A DNA stretch of 64,000 nucleotides, taken from NCBI RefSeq assembly GCF_038397725.1, contig NZ_CP151634.1:2046001-2110000 (forward strand). Reading direction: 5' to 3'. This DNA comes from Microbacterium sp. LWO13-1.2. Its GTDB lineage: Bacteria > Actinomycetota > Actinomycetes > Actinomycetales > Microbacteriaceae. The translations under genes were made by a program, and so were the position numbers. Under the pieces are notes generated by a model, which was not told where the DNA came from, did not search any database, and saw only the letters and a list, made by a program, of their open reading frames with translations. Shown one piece after another: positions 42,769 to 51,268 of the stretch (the stretch's first letter is position 1; each line of letters starts with the position of its first letter).

Positions 42769-43863
42769 TCAGGCGAAGGCGAGACCGTGCGCCTGAGCGA
42801 CGGCCTCCAGCGTGATGCGTCCGCCCTGGATGTTGAGCCCCTTGGCCAGCGCCGCATCGTCTGCCGCGGCGCGCTCCCAGCCCTTGCCGGCGATCGCCGA
42901 GACGTAGGGGAGGGTGGCGTTCGTGAGGGCGCGGGTCGCCGTCTCCGGGACAGCTCCCGGCATGTTCGCGACGCAGTAGTAGATGGAGTCGTGCACGGCG
43001 AAGGTGGGGTCGTCATGCGTGGTCGGGCGGGAGCCCTCGAAGCATCCGCCCTGGTCGATCGCGATGTCCACCAGCACGGAGCCCGGCTTCATCGAGGCGA
43101 CCATCTCGTCGGTGACGAGCTTCGGCGCTGCGGCCCCAGGAATGAGGACGGAACCGATGACGAGATCGGCGGACGCGAGCTCCTCCGCGATGTCATAGCG
43201 GCTGGAGGCGCGCGTCTCCAGCGCTCCGCCGTAGCGATGCTCCAGCTCGCGCAGGCGCGGCAGCGAGATGTCGATCACGGTGACCTTCGAGCCGAGTCCG
43301 AGGGCGTTGGCCGCGGCATGCTCTCCTGCGACGCCGCCGCCGATCACGACGGTCTTCGCGCGAGGGGTCCCGGCGATGCCGCCGAGCAGGATGCCGCGTC
43401 CGCCCGCTGACCGCATCAGCGAGTACGAGCCCATCGTGACCGAGAGGCGGCCGGCGATCTCGCTCATCGGCACGAGCAGGGGCAGGCTGCGGTCGGGCAG
43501 CTGCACGGTCTCGTAGGCGACGGCCGTGGTGCCGGCATCGACGAGCGCCGTCGTCAGGGCCCGATCAGCGGCGAGGTGCAGGTAGGTGAAGAGCGTCAGA
43601 TCGGGGCGGAGGAATCCGTACTCCTGGGCGATCGGCTCCTTGACCTTGATCAGCAGGTCGGCTTCGCCCCATGCCTCGGCGGCGGATGACACGATCTCCG
43701 CGCCGGCTGCCCGGTACGCGTCATCATCGATGCGCGATCCCAGCCCGGCGCCCGACTGCACGAGGACGCGGTGCCCCTCGTGGACGAGGCGGTCGGCGCC
43801 GGCCGGGGTGAGGGCGACACGGCTCTCATTGTTCTTGACCTCTGTGGGTACGCCGATCTTCAT
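42769..43863 (-). CDS. ald: Alanine dehydrogenase
   Basis: 364 residues starting MKIGVPTEVKNNESRVALTP, the family signature. The substrate Lys lies in LLIKVKEP, the catalytic His in YLHLAAD, and the NAD fold has TVVIGGGVAGEHAAANALGL. It interconverts L-alanine with pyruvate and ammonia, serving nitrogen use from alanine or NAD recycling under low oxygen. The divergent Lrp-type gene at 43984 is its likely regulator. Confidence 0.96.
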   Translation of the reverse strand: MKIGVPTEVKNNESRVALTPAGADRLVHEGHRVLVQSGAGLGSRIDDDAYRAAGAEIVSSAAEAWGEADLLIKVKEPIAQEYGFLRPDLTLFTYLHLAADRALTTALVDAGTTAVAYETVQLPDRSLPLLVPMSEIAGRLSVTMGSYSLMRSAGGRGILLGGIAGTPRAKTVVIGGGVAGEHAAANALGLGSKVTVIDISLPRLRELEHRYGGALETRASSRYDIAEELASADLVIGSVLIPGAAAPKLVTDEMVASMKPGSVLVDIAIDQGGCFEGSRPTTHDDPTFAVHDSIYYCVANMPGAVPETATRALTNATLPYVSAIAGKGWERAAADDAALAKGLNIQGGRITLEAVAQAHGLAFA

Positions 43864-43983
43864 CGATCCTCCATGTGCTGAGTATGCGCGTAGTACTTCT
43901 CAAACGATCGCAGAAACATCGGTTCAGCAACAGATTCAGTGAAGAACATTCGTTGGAGCCGGGATTCCTGAATAATCATTCAC
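43864..43983. promoter_or_regulatory. Shared ald/aldR regulatory region with TTCA/TGAA half-sites
   Basis: An AT-richer 120-base spacer. TGAAT-AATC-ATTCA (43969-43982) is a perfect palindrome abutting the regulator start codon at 43984. Further half-sites TTCAG and AACATTCG occur at 43921-43950. Lrp/AsnC (AldR) proteins bind several such sites. AATAAT (43971-43976) within the palindrome can be the -10 of a leaderless regulator mRNA, giving autoregulation. Confidence 0.55.
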
Positions 43984-44493
43984 ATGAACATGCTTTCTGG
44001 GGCGGCGGCGCCGAATGGTATTCAGGGCGCGCCCCTCGACGCGATCGACGCGCAGGTCGTGAAGCTCCTCGCGGCGGACGGGCGGATGACGAACGCCGAG
44101 CTCGCCGGGCGTCTCGGTGTCGCGCCATCGACGGCGCACGCCCGGTTGCGCGCCCTCATCGACCGCGGAGTGATCACCGGATTCCACGCCAGCGTCGACG
44201 AGCGGATGCTCGGCGCCGGCCTCCAGGCGATCATCGGCGTTGTGTTGCGCCCGAGTGGGAGACGGGAGAGCATCGTCGAGTTCGCCGAACGGGTGCGGGT
44301 GCTGCCGCAGGTCATCCAGGTGTTCTTCCTCGGCGGTGACGACGACTTCCTGCTGCACATCGCCGTCGCCGACTCGTCGCAGATGCGCGAGTTCGTCCTC
44401 GAGCACCTCTCTGCACAGAGCAGCGTCGCATCGACGCGCACCAGCATCGTCTTCGACTATCACCGCAATTCGGTCGCCGCATCCTTCGAGTGA
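43984..44493 (+). CDS. Lrp/AsnC-family regulator (AldR-like)
   Basis: 169 residues. The N-terminal helix-turn-helix (LDAIDAQVVKLLAADGRMTN, AELAGRLGVAPSTAHARLRA) is followed by the RAM ligand domain (IIGVVLRPSGRRESIVEFAE, VIQVFFLGGDDDFLLHIAVA). Divergence from ald strongly suggests control by alanine or another amino acid. The start at 43984 (or 43990) overlaps its own presumed operator. Confidence 0.94.
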   Translation: MNMLSGAAAPNGIQGAPLDAIDAQVVKLLAADGRMTNAELAGRLGVAPSTAHARLRALIDRGVITGFHASVDERMLGAGLQAIIGVVLRPSGRRESIVEFAERVRVLPQVIQVFFLGGDDDFLLHIAVADSSQMREFVLEHLSAQSSVASTRTSIVFDYHRNSVAASFE

Positions 44494-44533
44494 CGCGAGC
44501 CGGTTGGTCAGCACCATCGGATCGGACCCGGCT

Positions 44534-44878
44534 TCACCCCAGGTCGTAGAGGTGGACGAGATCGGTGACGGCAATGCCTCCGGCGACCAGGACGATCGCG
44601 CCGAAGATCGCCAGGGGCAGTGGCTTCGGCGCCCGGATGAGCAACACCATCCCCACGATCAGGAGCAGCCCGAAGAACCACCATCCGAAGATGAACAGAT
44701 AGCCGGGAATCATGAAGATGAGGAGTGCTTCCGCCGGCACGGAACCGGAGATCAGCGTTGATTCGGAAGCGAGCAGCACGAGCGCTGAACCGATGACCAC
44801 GGCCGAGACGATGAAGATCGCCAGAGCGGTGACACGGCGGCGGCGTCCGGTTTCGGCGAGGGGTTCAGTCGAGGGCAT
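44534..44878 (-). CDS. Small membrane protein of unknown function
   Basis: 114 residues with about three hydrophobic helices (ALAIFIVSAVVIGSALVLLA, a GYLFIFGWWFFGLLLIVGMV segment and LAIFGAIVLVAGGIAV). No family is recognised. TAGGTT (reading leftwards, 44891-44886) lies 7 bases before ATG 44878, so a leaderless mRNA is likely. The convergent AldR gene ends 40 bases to its left. Confidence 0.75.
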   Translation of the reverse strand: MPSTEPLAETGRRRRVTALAIFIVSAVVIGSALVLLASESTLISGSVPAEALLIFMIPGYLFIFGWWFFGLLLIVGMVLLIRAPKPLPLAIFGAIVLVAGGIAVTDLVHLYDLG

Positions 44879-44945
44879 GCCATGGAACCTACTCGGATCG
44901 ATCCGATGGTGTCCGAGTTATCCACAGCCCGCTCGGGCAGAACGA

Positions 44946-44984
44946 GGCCCCTGGATGCTGCGAGTCGCGCAGCATCCAGGGGCC
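44946..44984 (-). terminator. Terminator downstream of aceA
   Basis: A perfect 16-bp stem (44946-44961 with 44969-44984) with a 7-base loop, 41 bases past the aceA stop reading leftwards. Confidence 0.78.
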
Positions 44985-45025
44985 CGATCATTCTTTGCGG
45001 GTCAGCCTTCCCCGCCGGAACGACC

Positions 45026-46621
45026 TCAGCCGAACTGGTTCATCGTGTTGTGCTGACCACCGGCCTTGAGGGCGGCGTCGCCGGCGAAGTACTCCTTGTG
45101 GTTGTCGCCGAGGTCGCTTCCGGCCATGTTCTGATGCTTGACCGTGGCGATCCCTCCGCGGATCTCCCGGCGCTGGACCCCGCTGACGTACGCGAGCATC
45201 CCCTCGTCTCCGAAGTAGCCCTTCGCGAGATCGTCGGTCGACAGCGCCGCCGTGTGGTACGTCGGGAGCGTGATCAGGTGGTGGAAGATCCCGGCGCGAG
45301 CGGAGCTGTCGCGCTGGAACGTACGGATCTTCTCGTCGGCCAGCCGTGCCAGCTCCGTGCCGTCGTACTCGACGCTCATGAGAGCGTTGCGGTCGTAGGC
45401 CGAAACGTCCTGGCCCTGCTCCACGAGCAGGTCGTACACCTGCTGACGGAAGTTCAGCGTCCAGTTGAACGACGGGCTGTTGTTGTAGACCAGCTTCGCG
45501 TTCGGGATCTCCTCGCGGATCGCGTCGACCATGCCGGCGATCTGCTCCACATGCGGCTTCTCCGTCTCGATCCACAGCAGGTCGGCGCCGTTACGCAACG
45601 ACGTGATGCAGTCGAGCACGACGCGCTCCTCACCCGTTCCTGGACGGAACTGATACAGGTTGCTGGCCAGGCGCTTCGGGCGCAGCAGCACGCCGTCGCG
45701 CTTGATCACGACGTCGCCGTTGCCGAGCTCGTCCTCCGAGATCTCTTCGACATCGAGGAACGAGTTGTACTGGTCGCCCAGGTCGCCGGGCTCGTGCGTG
45801 ACGGCCAGCTTCTGCGTGAGTCCTGCGCCGAGCGAGTCGGTGCGGGCGACGATGATGCCGTTGTCGATGCCGAGTTCGAGGAACGCGTAGCGGACCGCGT
45901 TGATCTTCGCGATGAAGTCCTCGTGCGGCACCGTGACCTTGCCGTCCTGGTGGCCGCACTGCTTCTCGTCCGAGACCTGGTTCTCGATCTGGATGGCGCA
46001 CGCGCCGGCCTCGATCATCTTCTTGGCGAGGAGGTACGTCGCCTCCGGGTTGCCGAAGCCGGCGTCGATGTCCGCGATGATCGGAACGACATGGGTCTCG
46101 TAGTTGTCGATCTGGGACTGGATGAACTCCACCGCGGTCTCATCGCCGCCGGCGCGTGCCGCGTCGAGCTGGGAGAAGAGCAGATCGAGTTCACGGGCAT
46201 CGGCCTGGCGGAGGAACGTGTAGAGCTCCTCGATCAGTGCGGGCACCGCGGTCTTCTCGTGCATCGACTGATCCGGGAGCGGGCCGAACTCGGAACGGAG
46301 CGCGGCGACCATCCACCCGGAGAGGTAGAGGTAGCGCTTGTTCGTGGTCTTCAGATGCTTCTTGATCGAGATGAGCTTCTGCTGCCCGATGAAACCGTGC
46401 CACACCCCGAGCGACTGCGTGTAGATCGATGAGTCGGCGTCGTACTCGCCCATGTCGCGTCGCATGATGTCGGCCGTGTACTGCGCGATCTCGAGTCCGG
46501 TGCGGAAACGGTTCTGCGCCCGCATCCGGGCGGCGGACTCGGCGTTGATGGCGTTCCAGCTGGAGCCGTTCGCGTCCTTCAGGGACTGGATGGCGTCGAT
46601 GTCGTTCTGATACTGGGTCAT
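45026..46621 (-). CDS. aceA: Isocitrate lyase (long form)
   Basis: 531 residues from ATG 46621 (AAGG upstream). Catalytic signature DEKQCGHQDGK with Cys222 in KQCGH (KKCGH in E. coli). Other segments: SGWMVAALRSEFGPLPDQSM, DIDAGFGNPEATYLL and the C-terminal GIFHHLITLPTYH. It is about 100 residues longer than E. coli AceA and matches the long isocitrate lyases of several actinobacteria. It splits isocitrate into glyoxylate and succinate for growth on acetate or fatty acids. Co-oriented with aceB, 28 bases downstream of it. Confidence 0.96.
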   Translation of the reverse strand: MTQYQNDIDAIQSLKDANGSSWNAINAESAARMRAQNRFRTGLEIAQYTADIMRRDMGEYDADSSIYTQSLGVWHGFIGQQKLISIKKHLKTTNKRYLYLSGWMVAALRSEFGPLPDQSMHEKTAVPALIEELYTFLRQADARELDLLFSQLDAARAGGDETAVEFIQSQIDNYETHVVPIIADIDAGFGNPEATYLLAKKMIEAGACAIQIENQVSDEKQCGHQDGKVTVPHEDFIAKINAVRYAFLELGIDNGIIVARTDSLGAGLTQKLAVTHEPGDLGDQYNSFLDVEEISEDELGNGDVVIKRDGVLLRPKRLASNLYQFRPGTGEERVVLDCITSLRNGADLLWIETEKPHVEQIAGMVDAIREEIPNAKLVYNNSPSFNWTLNFRQQVYDLLVEQGQDVSAYDRNALMSVEYDGTELARLADEKIRTFQRDSSARAGIFHHLITLPTYHTAALSTDDLAKGYFGDEGMLAYVSGVQRREIRGGIATVKHQNMAGSDLGDNHKEYFAGDAALKAGGQHNTMNQFG

Positions 46622-46649
46622 GTCATTGCCTTCGTGGGTGGGTGAACGG

Positions 46650-48305
46650 TCAGTCGGTCTCGGCGAGGTAGCGGGAGTACGCACCCAGGGTGAGGAAGGT
46701 CGGGAACTCCTCCTGCAGGGCGACCTCGCGGAAGATGTCGGCCGCGTCGTCGAAGCGATCGCCGGCCGACCTCGTGGCCTGAGCGAGCACAGTGGCGATG
46801 AGGCCCTCGACGTACTCCGGGGTGATCGCCGTGCCGTCTTCGGTGGAGCGGTCCTGGTGGATCCACTGCCATACCTGCGACCGGCTGATCTCCGCCGTCG
46901 CGGCATCCTCCATGAGGTTGTCGATCGCCACGGCGCCGAGCCCGCGCAGCCACGCTTCGAGGTAGCGGATCGCCACCGAGACGTTGTCGCGCACGCCCTG
47001 CGCGGTGATCGGTCGCCCGATGTGCAGATCCAGTAGATCGGATGCCGTCACGTGCACGTCATCACGCTGGCGGTCGACCTGGTTCGGGCGGTCGCCGAGC
47101 ACGGCGTCGAACTCGGCCTGCGCAGTCGCGATCAGGTCGGGGTGCGCCACCCAGGTGCCGTCGAAGCCGTCTCCGGCCTCGCGCTTCTTGTCGGCGGACA
47201 CCTTCTCGACGGCGCGGGCCGTCACCTCGGCGTCGCGGCGATTCGGGATGAAGGCGCTCATGCCGCCGATCGCGAAGGCGCCCCGCTTGTGGCAGGTCTT
47301 CACCAGCAGCTCGGTGTAGGCCCGCATGAAAGGCACCGTCATCGTGACCTCGCTGCGGTCGGGGAGCACGAAGCGTGCACCGCGACCGCGGTAGTTCTTG
47401 ATGATCGAGAAGATGTAGTCCCAGCGTCCGGCGTTCAGCCCTGCGCAGTGATCGCGCAGCTCGTACAGGATCTCGTCCATCTCGAACGCGGCGGGCAATG
47501 TCTCGATCAGCACCGTGGCACGGATCGTGCCGTGGGGGAGACCGATGTACTCCTCGCTGAAGGTGAAGATATCGTCCCAGAGCTTCGCCTCTTCGCTCGA
47601 CTCGATCTTGGCGATGTAGAAGTACGGTCCGCGGCCGGAGTCGATGAGCGCCTTGGCGTTGTGGAAGAAGTAGAGGCCGAAGTCGACGAGCGAGCCCGAT
47701 GCGGCCATGCGCCGACCGGAACGATCGGTGAACTCCATGTGCTTCTCGGTGAGGTGCCAGCCGCGCGGTCGCATCACGATCGTCGGCGTGCGCTCGGCGG
47801 TGACGCGATACTCCTTGCCCTCGGGGGAGGTGAAGGAGAGTTCGCCGCGGATCGCGTCCCGCAGCGACAGCTGCCCCTCGATGACGTTCTTCCAGGTGGG
47901 GCTGGTGGCGTCCTCCTGGTCGGCGAGCCAGACCCGAGCCCCGGAGTTCAGCGCGTTGATGGTCATCTTCGGATCCGTCGGCCCGGTGATCTCCACCCGG
48001 CGGTCTTCGAGCCCGGGGCCGGCGCCGGCGACGCGCCAGTCGGCATCTTCACGGATGTGCGCGGTGTCGTCGCGGAAGCGCGGGTCGTGCCCGTTCCCGA
48101 TCTCGAAGCGACGGCGCATCCGGTCGGCGAGGCGATCGTGCCGGCGGTTGGTGAAGCGGTGGTGCAGTTCAGTGAGGAAGGCGACCGCTTCGGGCGTGAG
48201 GATCTCTTCATAACGATCGCGAACGGGGCCGGTGATCTCGATCGCGGGGCCCTGCTGCGCCGTCTGGATCGGCGCGGTGAACGGGGCAGCGGTGGGAGTG
48301 GTCAT
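46650..48305 (-). CDS. aceB: Malate synthase A
   Basis: 551 residues from ATG 48305, with AAGGA upstream; an in-frame start further upstream adds 19 residues without a ribosome site. The catalytic Arg lies in TPTIVMRPRGWHLTEKH, with the acetyl-CoA/glyoxylate site segments VLIETLPAAFEMDEILYELR and GAFAIGGMSAFIPNRRD. It joins glyoxylate and acetyl-CoA to malate. The aceB-aceA unit is divergent from ramB and is probably controlled by it. Confidence 0.95.
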   Translation of the reverse strand: MTTPTAAPFTAPIQTAQQGPAIEITGPVRDRYEEILTPEAVAFLTELHHRFTNRRHDRLADRMRRRFEIGNGHDPRFRDDTAHIREDADWRVAGAGPGLEDRRVEITGPTDPKMTINALNSGARVWLADQEDATSPTWKNVIEGQLSLRDAIRGELSFTSPEGKEYRVTAERTPTIVMRPRGWHLTEKHMEFTDRSGRRMAASGSLVDFGLYFFHNAKALIDSGRGPYFYIAKIESSEEAKLWDDIFTFSEEYIGLPHGTIRATVLIETLPAAFEMDEILYELRDHCAGLNAGRWDYIFSIIKNYRGRGARFVLPDRSEVTMTVPFMRAYTELLVKTCHKRGAFAIGGMSAFIPNRRDAEVTARAVEKVSADKKREAGDGFDGTWVAHPDLIATAQAEFDAVLGDRPNQVDRQRDDVHVTASDLLDLHIGRPITAQGVRDNVSVAIRYLEAWLRGLGAVAIDNLMEDAATAEISRSQVWQWIHQDRSTEDGTAITPEYVEGLIATVLAQATRSAGDRFDDAADIFREVALQEEFPTFLTLGAYSRYLAETD

Positions 48306-48364
48306 GATGTGAGTCCTTTCGGTCGTACTCAGTCGTTGAGCTGCCGGGTGGCTTGAGACCACTC

Positions 48365-48414
48365 TGCGTGAAGTTCAGCGACCCAACTGGCCAAATCCGT
48401 TGTGAAGTTTGACC
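48365..48414. promoter_or_regulatory. Two RamB-like sites between aceB and ramB
   Basis: Reading leftwards, AAACTTCACAAC (48410-48399) and GAACTTCACGCA (48376-48365) share (A/G)AACTTCAC and are 34 bp apart. The C. glutamicum RamB site, as I recall it, is close to (A/G)AACTTTGCAAA, which the first matches at about 9 of 12. The first site also overlaps the -35 (TTGACC) of ramB, fitting autorepression. Confidence 0.5.
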
Positions 48415-48438
48415 GAAATTCTTCTTCTGTGACACAAT
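48409..48438 (+). promoter_or_regulatory. ramB promoter
   Basis: TTGACC (48409-48414), 18 bases, CACAAT (48433-48438), then 7 bases to ATG 48446. The transcript would begin at or next to the start codon. Confidence 0.65.
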
Positions 48439-48445
48439 CGGGCGC

Positions 48446-49897
48446 ATGGTCACCGTAGACACCGCAGAAGAGACCGACGCCCTCACGATCGGCCGGCGCA
48501 TCCGTCAGCTGCGCACGGCGCGGGGGATGACCCTCGATGACCTCGCCACGGCGGTCGACCGGGTGCCCAGCCAGCTCTCGATGATCGAGACCGGAAAACG
48601 CGAGCCGAAGCTCACCCAGTTGCAGGCCATCGCCCGCGCGCTCGGCGTCACCATCGACGCGCTGCTCGAAGGCGAGCCGCTCGATGAGCGAAGCGCCGTC
48701 GAGATCGCTCTGGAGCGGGCGATGAAGGGGCAGACCTTCCAGGCCCTCGGCATCGAGCCGTTCCGGATCGGCAAAGGCATGCCCACTGACGCGTTGAAAG
48801 CGCTGCTCGCCCTGCACGGCGAGATCGACCGGCTGCGCGATGAACGGGCGGCGACGCCCGAGGAGGCGCGGCGTGCGAACGTCGAGCTCCGCCACCTCAT
48901 GCGGCGCCAGGACAATCACTTCGCAGACCTCGAGACGAAGGCATCCGAGATCCTGGCCGCGGTCGGACACCCCGGCGGTCCCCTCACGCAGCGCACCGCA
49001 TCCGAGATCGCCGCGTACCTGGGGTTCACCCTGCACTACGCCCCCGACCTGCCGCAGACCACGCGCAGCGTCGCAGACCTCGCCAACGGGCGTCTGTACC
49101 TTTCCAGCCAGGTGCCGGCGAAGGGCGATGCGCGCACGGCGGTGCTGCAGGCGCTCTCGTCTCGGATGCTGGGGCATTCCGAACCCCGAAGCTACGCGGA
49201 GTTCCTGCGCCAGCGGGTCGAGACGAACTATCTCACCGGCGCCCTGCTGATCCCGGAGGCGCACGTCGTGCCCGCTTTGAAGGATGCGAAGAGCCGACGG
49301 GCGATCTCGATCGAGGATCTTCGCGATACCTACTCGGTGTCGTACGAGACCGCAGCGCACCGCTTCACGAATCTGGCGACCCGCCACCTCGACATCCCGG
49401 TGCACTTCCTGAAGGTGCACGAGTCCGGCACGATCACGAAGGCGTACGAGAACGACGATGTGAACTTTCCGACTGATCGGCTCGGCGCCATCGAGGGTCA
49501 GATGTGCTGCCGCAGGTGGACGAGCCGGGTCGTGTTCGACGAGGACGACCGCTTCAACCCGTACTACCAGTACACCGACACCGGCAACGGCACCTACTGG
49601 TGCACGGCGCGGGTCGAGTCGTCCAGTGAAGGCCTGCACTCGGTGAGCGTCGGCGTGCGCTTCGACGACACGAAATGGTTCGTGGGGCGCGACACCGCGA
49701 ATCGCGGCACATCGAAGCACTCCGTCGAGGTCTGCTGTCGACGCGCTCCCGCAGACCTCGAGCAGCGCTGGCGGGAGAACTCCTGGCCGAACGTGCGCAC
49801 GCCCCGCACTCTGCTGGCGACGCTCCCGACCGGCGCCTTTCCCGGCGTCGACACGACCGACGTGTACGAGTTCCTGGAGGCGCACGCGCCGCGGTGA
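48446..49897 (+). CDS. ramB: RamB-type regulator of acetate/glyoxylate metabolism
   Basis: 483 residues. N-terminal XRE helix-turn-helix (IGRRIRQLRTARGMTLDDLA, QLSMIETGKREPKLTQLQAI); middle IrrE-type domain (residues about 190-300); C-terminal RamB/ScfR domain with cysteines (GQMCCRRW and EVCCRRAP). This is the architecture of RamB in Corynebacterium and PrpC regulators in mycobacteria, which sense acyl-CoA metabolism. Divergence from aceBA supports the assignment. There is no Shine-Dalgarno; the promoter places the mRNA start at the ATG. Confidence 0.93.
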   Translation: MVTVDTAEETDALTIGRRIRQLRTARGMTLDDLATAVDRVPSQLSMIETGKREPKLTQLQAIARALGVTIDALLEGEPLDERSAVEIALERAMKGQTFQALGIEPFRIGKGMPTDALKALLALHGEIDRLRDERAATPEEARRANVELRHLMRRQDNHFADLETKASEILAAVGHPGGPLTQRTASEIAAYLGFTLHYAPDLPQTTRSVADLANGRLYLSSQVPAKGDARTAVLQALSSRMLGHSEPRSYAEFLRQRVETNYLTGALLIPEAHVVPALKDAKSRRAISIEDLRDTYSVSYETAAHRFTNLATRHLDIPVHFLKVHESGTITKAYENDDVNFPTDRLGAIEGQMCCRRWTSRVVFDEDDRFNPYYQYTDTGNGTYWCTARVESSSEGLHSVSVGVRFDDTKWFVGRDTANRGTSKHSVEVCCRRAPADLEQRWRENSWPNVRTPRTLLATLPTGAFPGVDTTDVYEFLEAHAPR

Positions 49898-49931
49898 GGA
49901 CGGCGCGGGGTGACCGGAAACCCGACGGATC

Positions 49932-50489
49932 TCACACGGCGAGGCCGCGGAGGACGATCTCCAACCCCCGCTCGAAAGCGGCGTCGACGTCGCCGCCCTG
50001 GCGGAATCCGCCGTTCTGCTCCATCGTGCAGAATCCGTACGCCCATGCGGTGAGGGTGCGCGCGGCCGACAGCGGGTCCTCGGGAGCGATCGCGGACACG
50101 GCGCTGAGCAGGTCGGTCATGATCGGCGCGAGCGACTCCGGCGAGGGCCCTGCCTGTGGGCCGGGGGCGCAGAACAACAGGGTCGTGATGTGGGGCGAGC
50201 GCGAGGCGAGCGCGCGCAGTGCGCGGGCGGTGCCCGCAAGGATCTCCCGCGGGTCGTCGGTGCGCGCGGCGCGGGCGGCGATGTCCGCGGTCAGCTCGGC
50301 CACGGCGTCGTCGGCGGCGAGCCGGAGCAGATCGTGGCGGTTGGCGGCGCGCTTGTAGAGGCTCGGTGCGCGGACGCCGACGGCCGCCGCGACCGAGCTC
50401 ATCGTCACGGCATCCATTCCTTCTCGTTCGGAGATCTCGCGGATCGCGCTCACCAGCGCCTCGGGCGTGACTCTCTGCGGTGCGGGCAT
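49932..50489 (-). CDS. TetR-family repressor
   Basis: 185 residues from ATG 50489, with AGGAGG 6 bases upstream. Helix-turn-helix in EGMDAVTMSSVAAAVGVRAP with SLYKRAANRHDLL; the C-terminal part resembles the WHG-type ligand domain (TLTAWAYGFCTMEQNGGF). It is divergent from the metallo-hydrolase gene across two identical-type operators, so it probably represses both. Confidence 0.93.
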   Translation of the reverse strand: MPAPQRVTPEALVSAIREISEREGMDAVTMSSVAAAVGVRAPSLYKRAANRHDLLRLAADDAVAELTADIAARAARTDDPREILAGTARALRALASRSPHITTLLFCAPGPQAGPSPESLAPIMTDLLSAVSAIAPEDPLSAARTLTAWAYGFCTMEQNGGFRQGGDVDAAFERGLEIVLRGLAV

Positions 50490-50515
50490 GTTCGTCCTCC
50501 TGCCCTCCAGCATAA

Positions 50516-50554
50516 GGCTATTGACTGTAGCCATCAAGGCTATGTACTGTAGCC
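50516..50554. promoter_or_regulatory. Tandem 17-bp TetR operators over the hydrolase promoter
   Basis: GGCTATTGACTGTAGCC (50516-50532) and GGCTATGTACTGTAGCC (50538-50554) are near-identical sites with GGCTA/TAGCC arms, 22 bp centre to centre. They contain the -35 TTGACT (50521-50526) and -10 TACTGT (50545-50550, spacer 18) of the downstream gene, so binding would block transcription directly. Confidence 0.8.
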
Positions 50555-50557
50555 AAC

Positions 50558-51256
50558 ATGACAGCTCGAATTCTCCGCATCGGCGACGACATCATCGCCG
50601 TGCACGCGATCGTGACCGAAGACGGTGTGACACTCATCGACGCGGGACTCTCCGGTGATCTACGGATGCTCCGCGAGGCACTCGCCGTTGAGGGACTCTC
50701 GCTCGACGACATCCGCGGCATCGTACTGACGCACGGCGACGCCGATCACATCGGCGTCGCGGAGCGGCTCAGGGCCGACCACGGCATTCCCGTGCACATC
50801 CACGAGGCCGACGCGGCGCTCGCGACAGGTCGCACTCCCGCGCGCGGGGTCAAAGCCGACGCCTGGAAGCTCGGGCCGTCCCTCGGTTTCCTCTGGGCGG
50901 GGATCCGACGCGGCGCTCTGCGCACACGCCACATCGCCGACGTGCGCCTGATCTCCGACAGCGACGTCTTGGATCTGCCCGGCAACCCGGAGATCATCGC
51001 GATTCCCGGACACACTCCTGGTTCGGTGGCCATCCGCATCCCGGCCGTCGACGCGCTGTTCCTCGGTGACGCGATCACCACCCGGCACGTGCTCACCGGA
51101 GTCGGCGGCGCCAGGCTCGCGCCCTTCAGCAACGACGCCGAGCAGACGCGGCAGAGCCTGGAGCGCCTTCGGGATCTTCCGGAACGGCGGATCTTCCCCG
51201 GTCACGGTCCGGAATTCCGAGGTTCCGCAGACGACCTCCTCGCCGCGCTCGGGTGA
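50558..51256 (+). CDS. Metallo-beta-lactamase-fold hydrolase
   Basis: 232 residues. The metal-binding HGDADHIG motif (GIVLTHGDADHIGVAERL), a second His in IPGHTPGSVAI, the bridging Asp in LFLGDAITT and the final His in FPGHGPEF are all present. The family includes glyoxalase II-like, quorum-quenching and other hydrolases; the substrate is unknown, probably the compound sensed by the neighbouring TetR. The -10 ends 7 bases before ATG 50558, so the mRNA is probably leaderless. Confidence 0.92.
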   Translation: MTARILRIGDDIIAVHAIVTEDGVTLIDAGLSGDLRMLREALAVEGLSLDDIRGIVLTHGDADHIGVAERLRADHGIPVHIHEADAALATGRTPARGVKADAWKLGPSLGFLWAGIRRGALRTRHIADVRLISDSDVLDLPGNPEIIAIPGHTPGSVAIRIPAVDALFLGDAITTRHVLTGVGGARLAPFSNDAEQTRQSLERLRDLPERRIFPGHGPEFRGSADDLLAALG

Positions 51257-51268
51257 GGCCGTCGCCGT

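Noticed and set aside
42739-43410. A plus-strand frame opposite alanine dehydrogenase
   Set aside because: It is a shadow of ald, lying over the terminator and coding region with no recognisable protein features.
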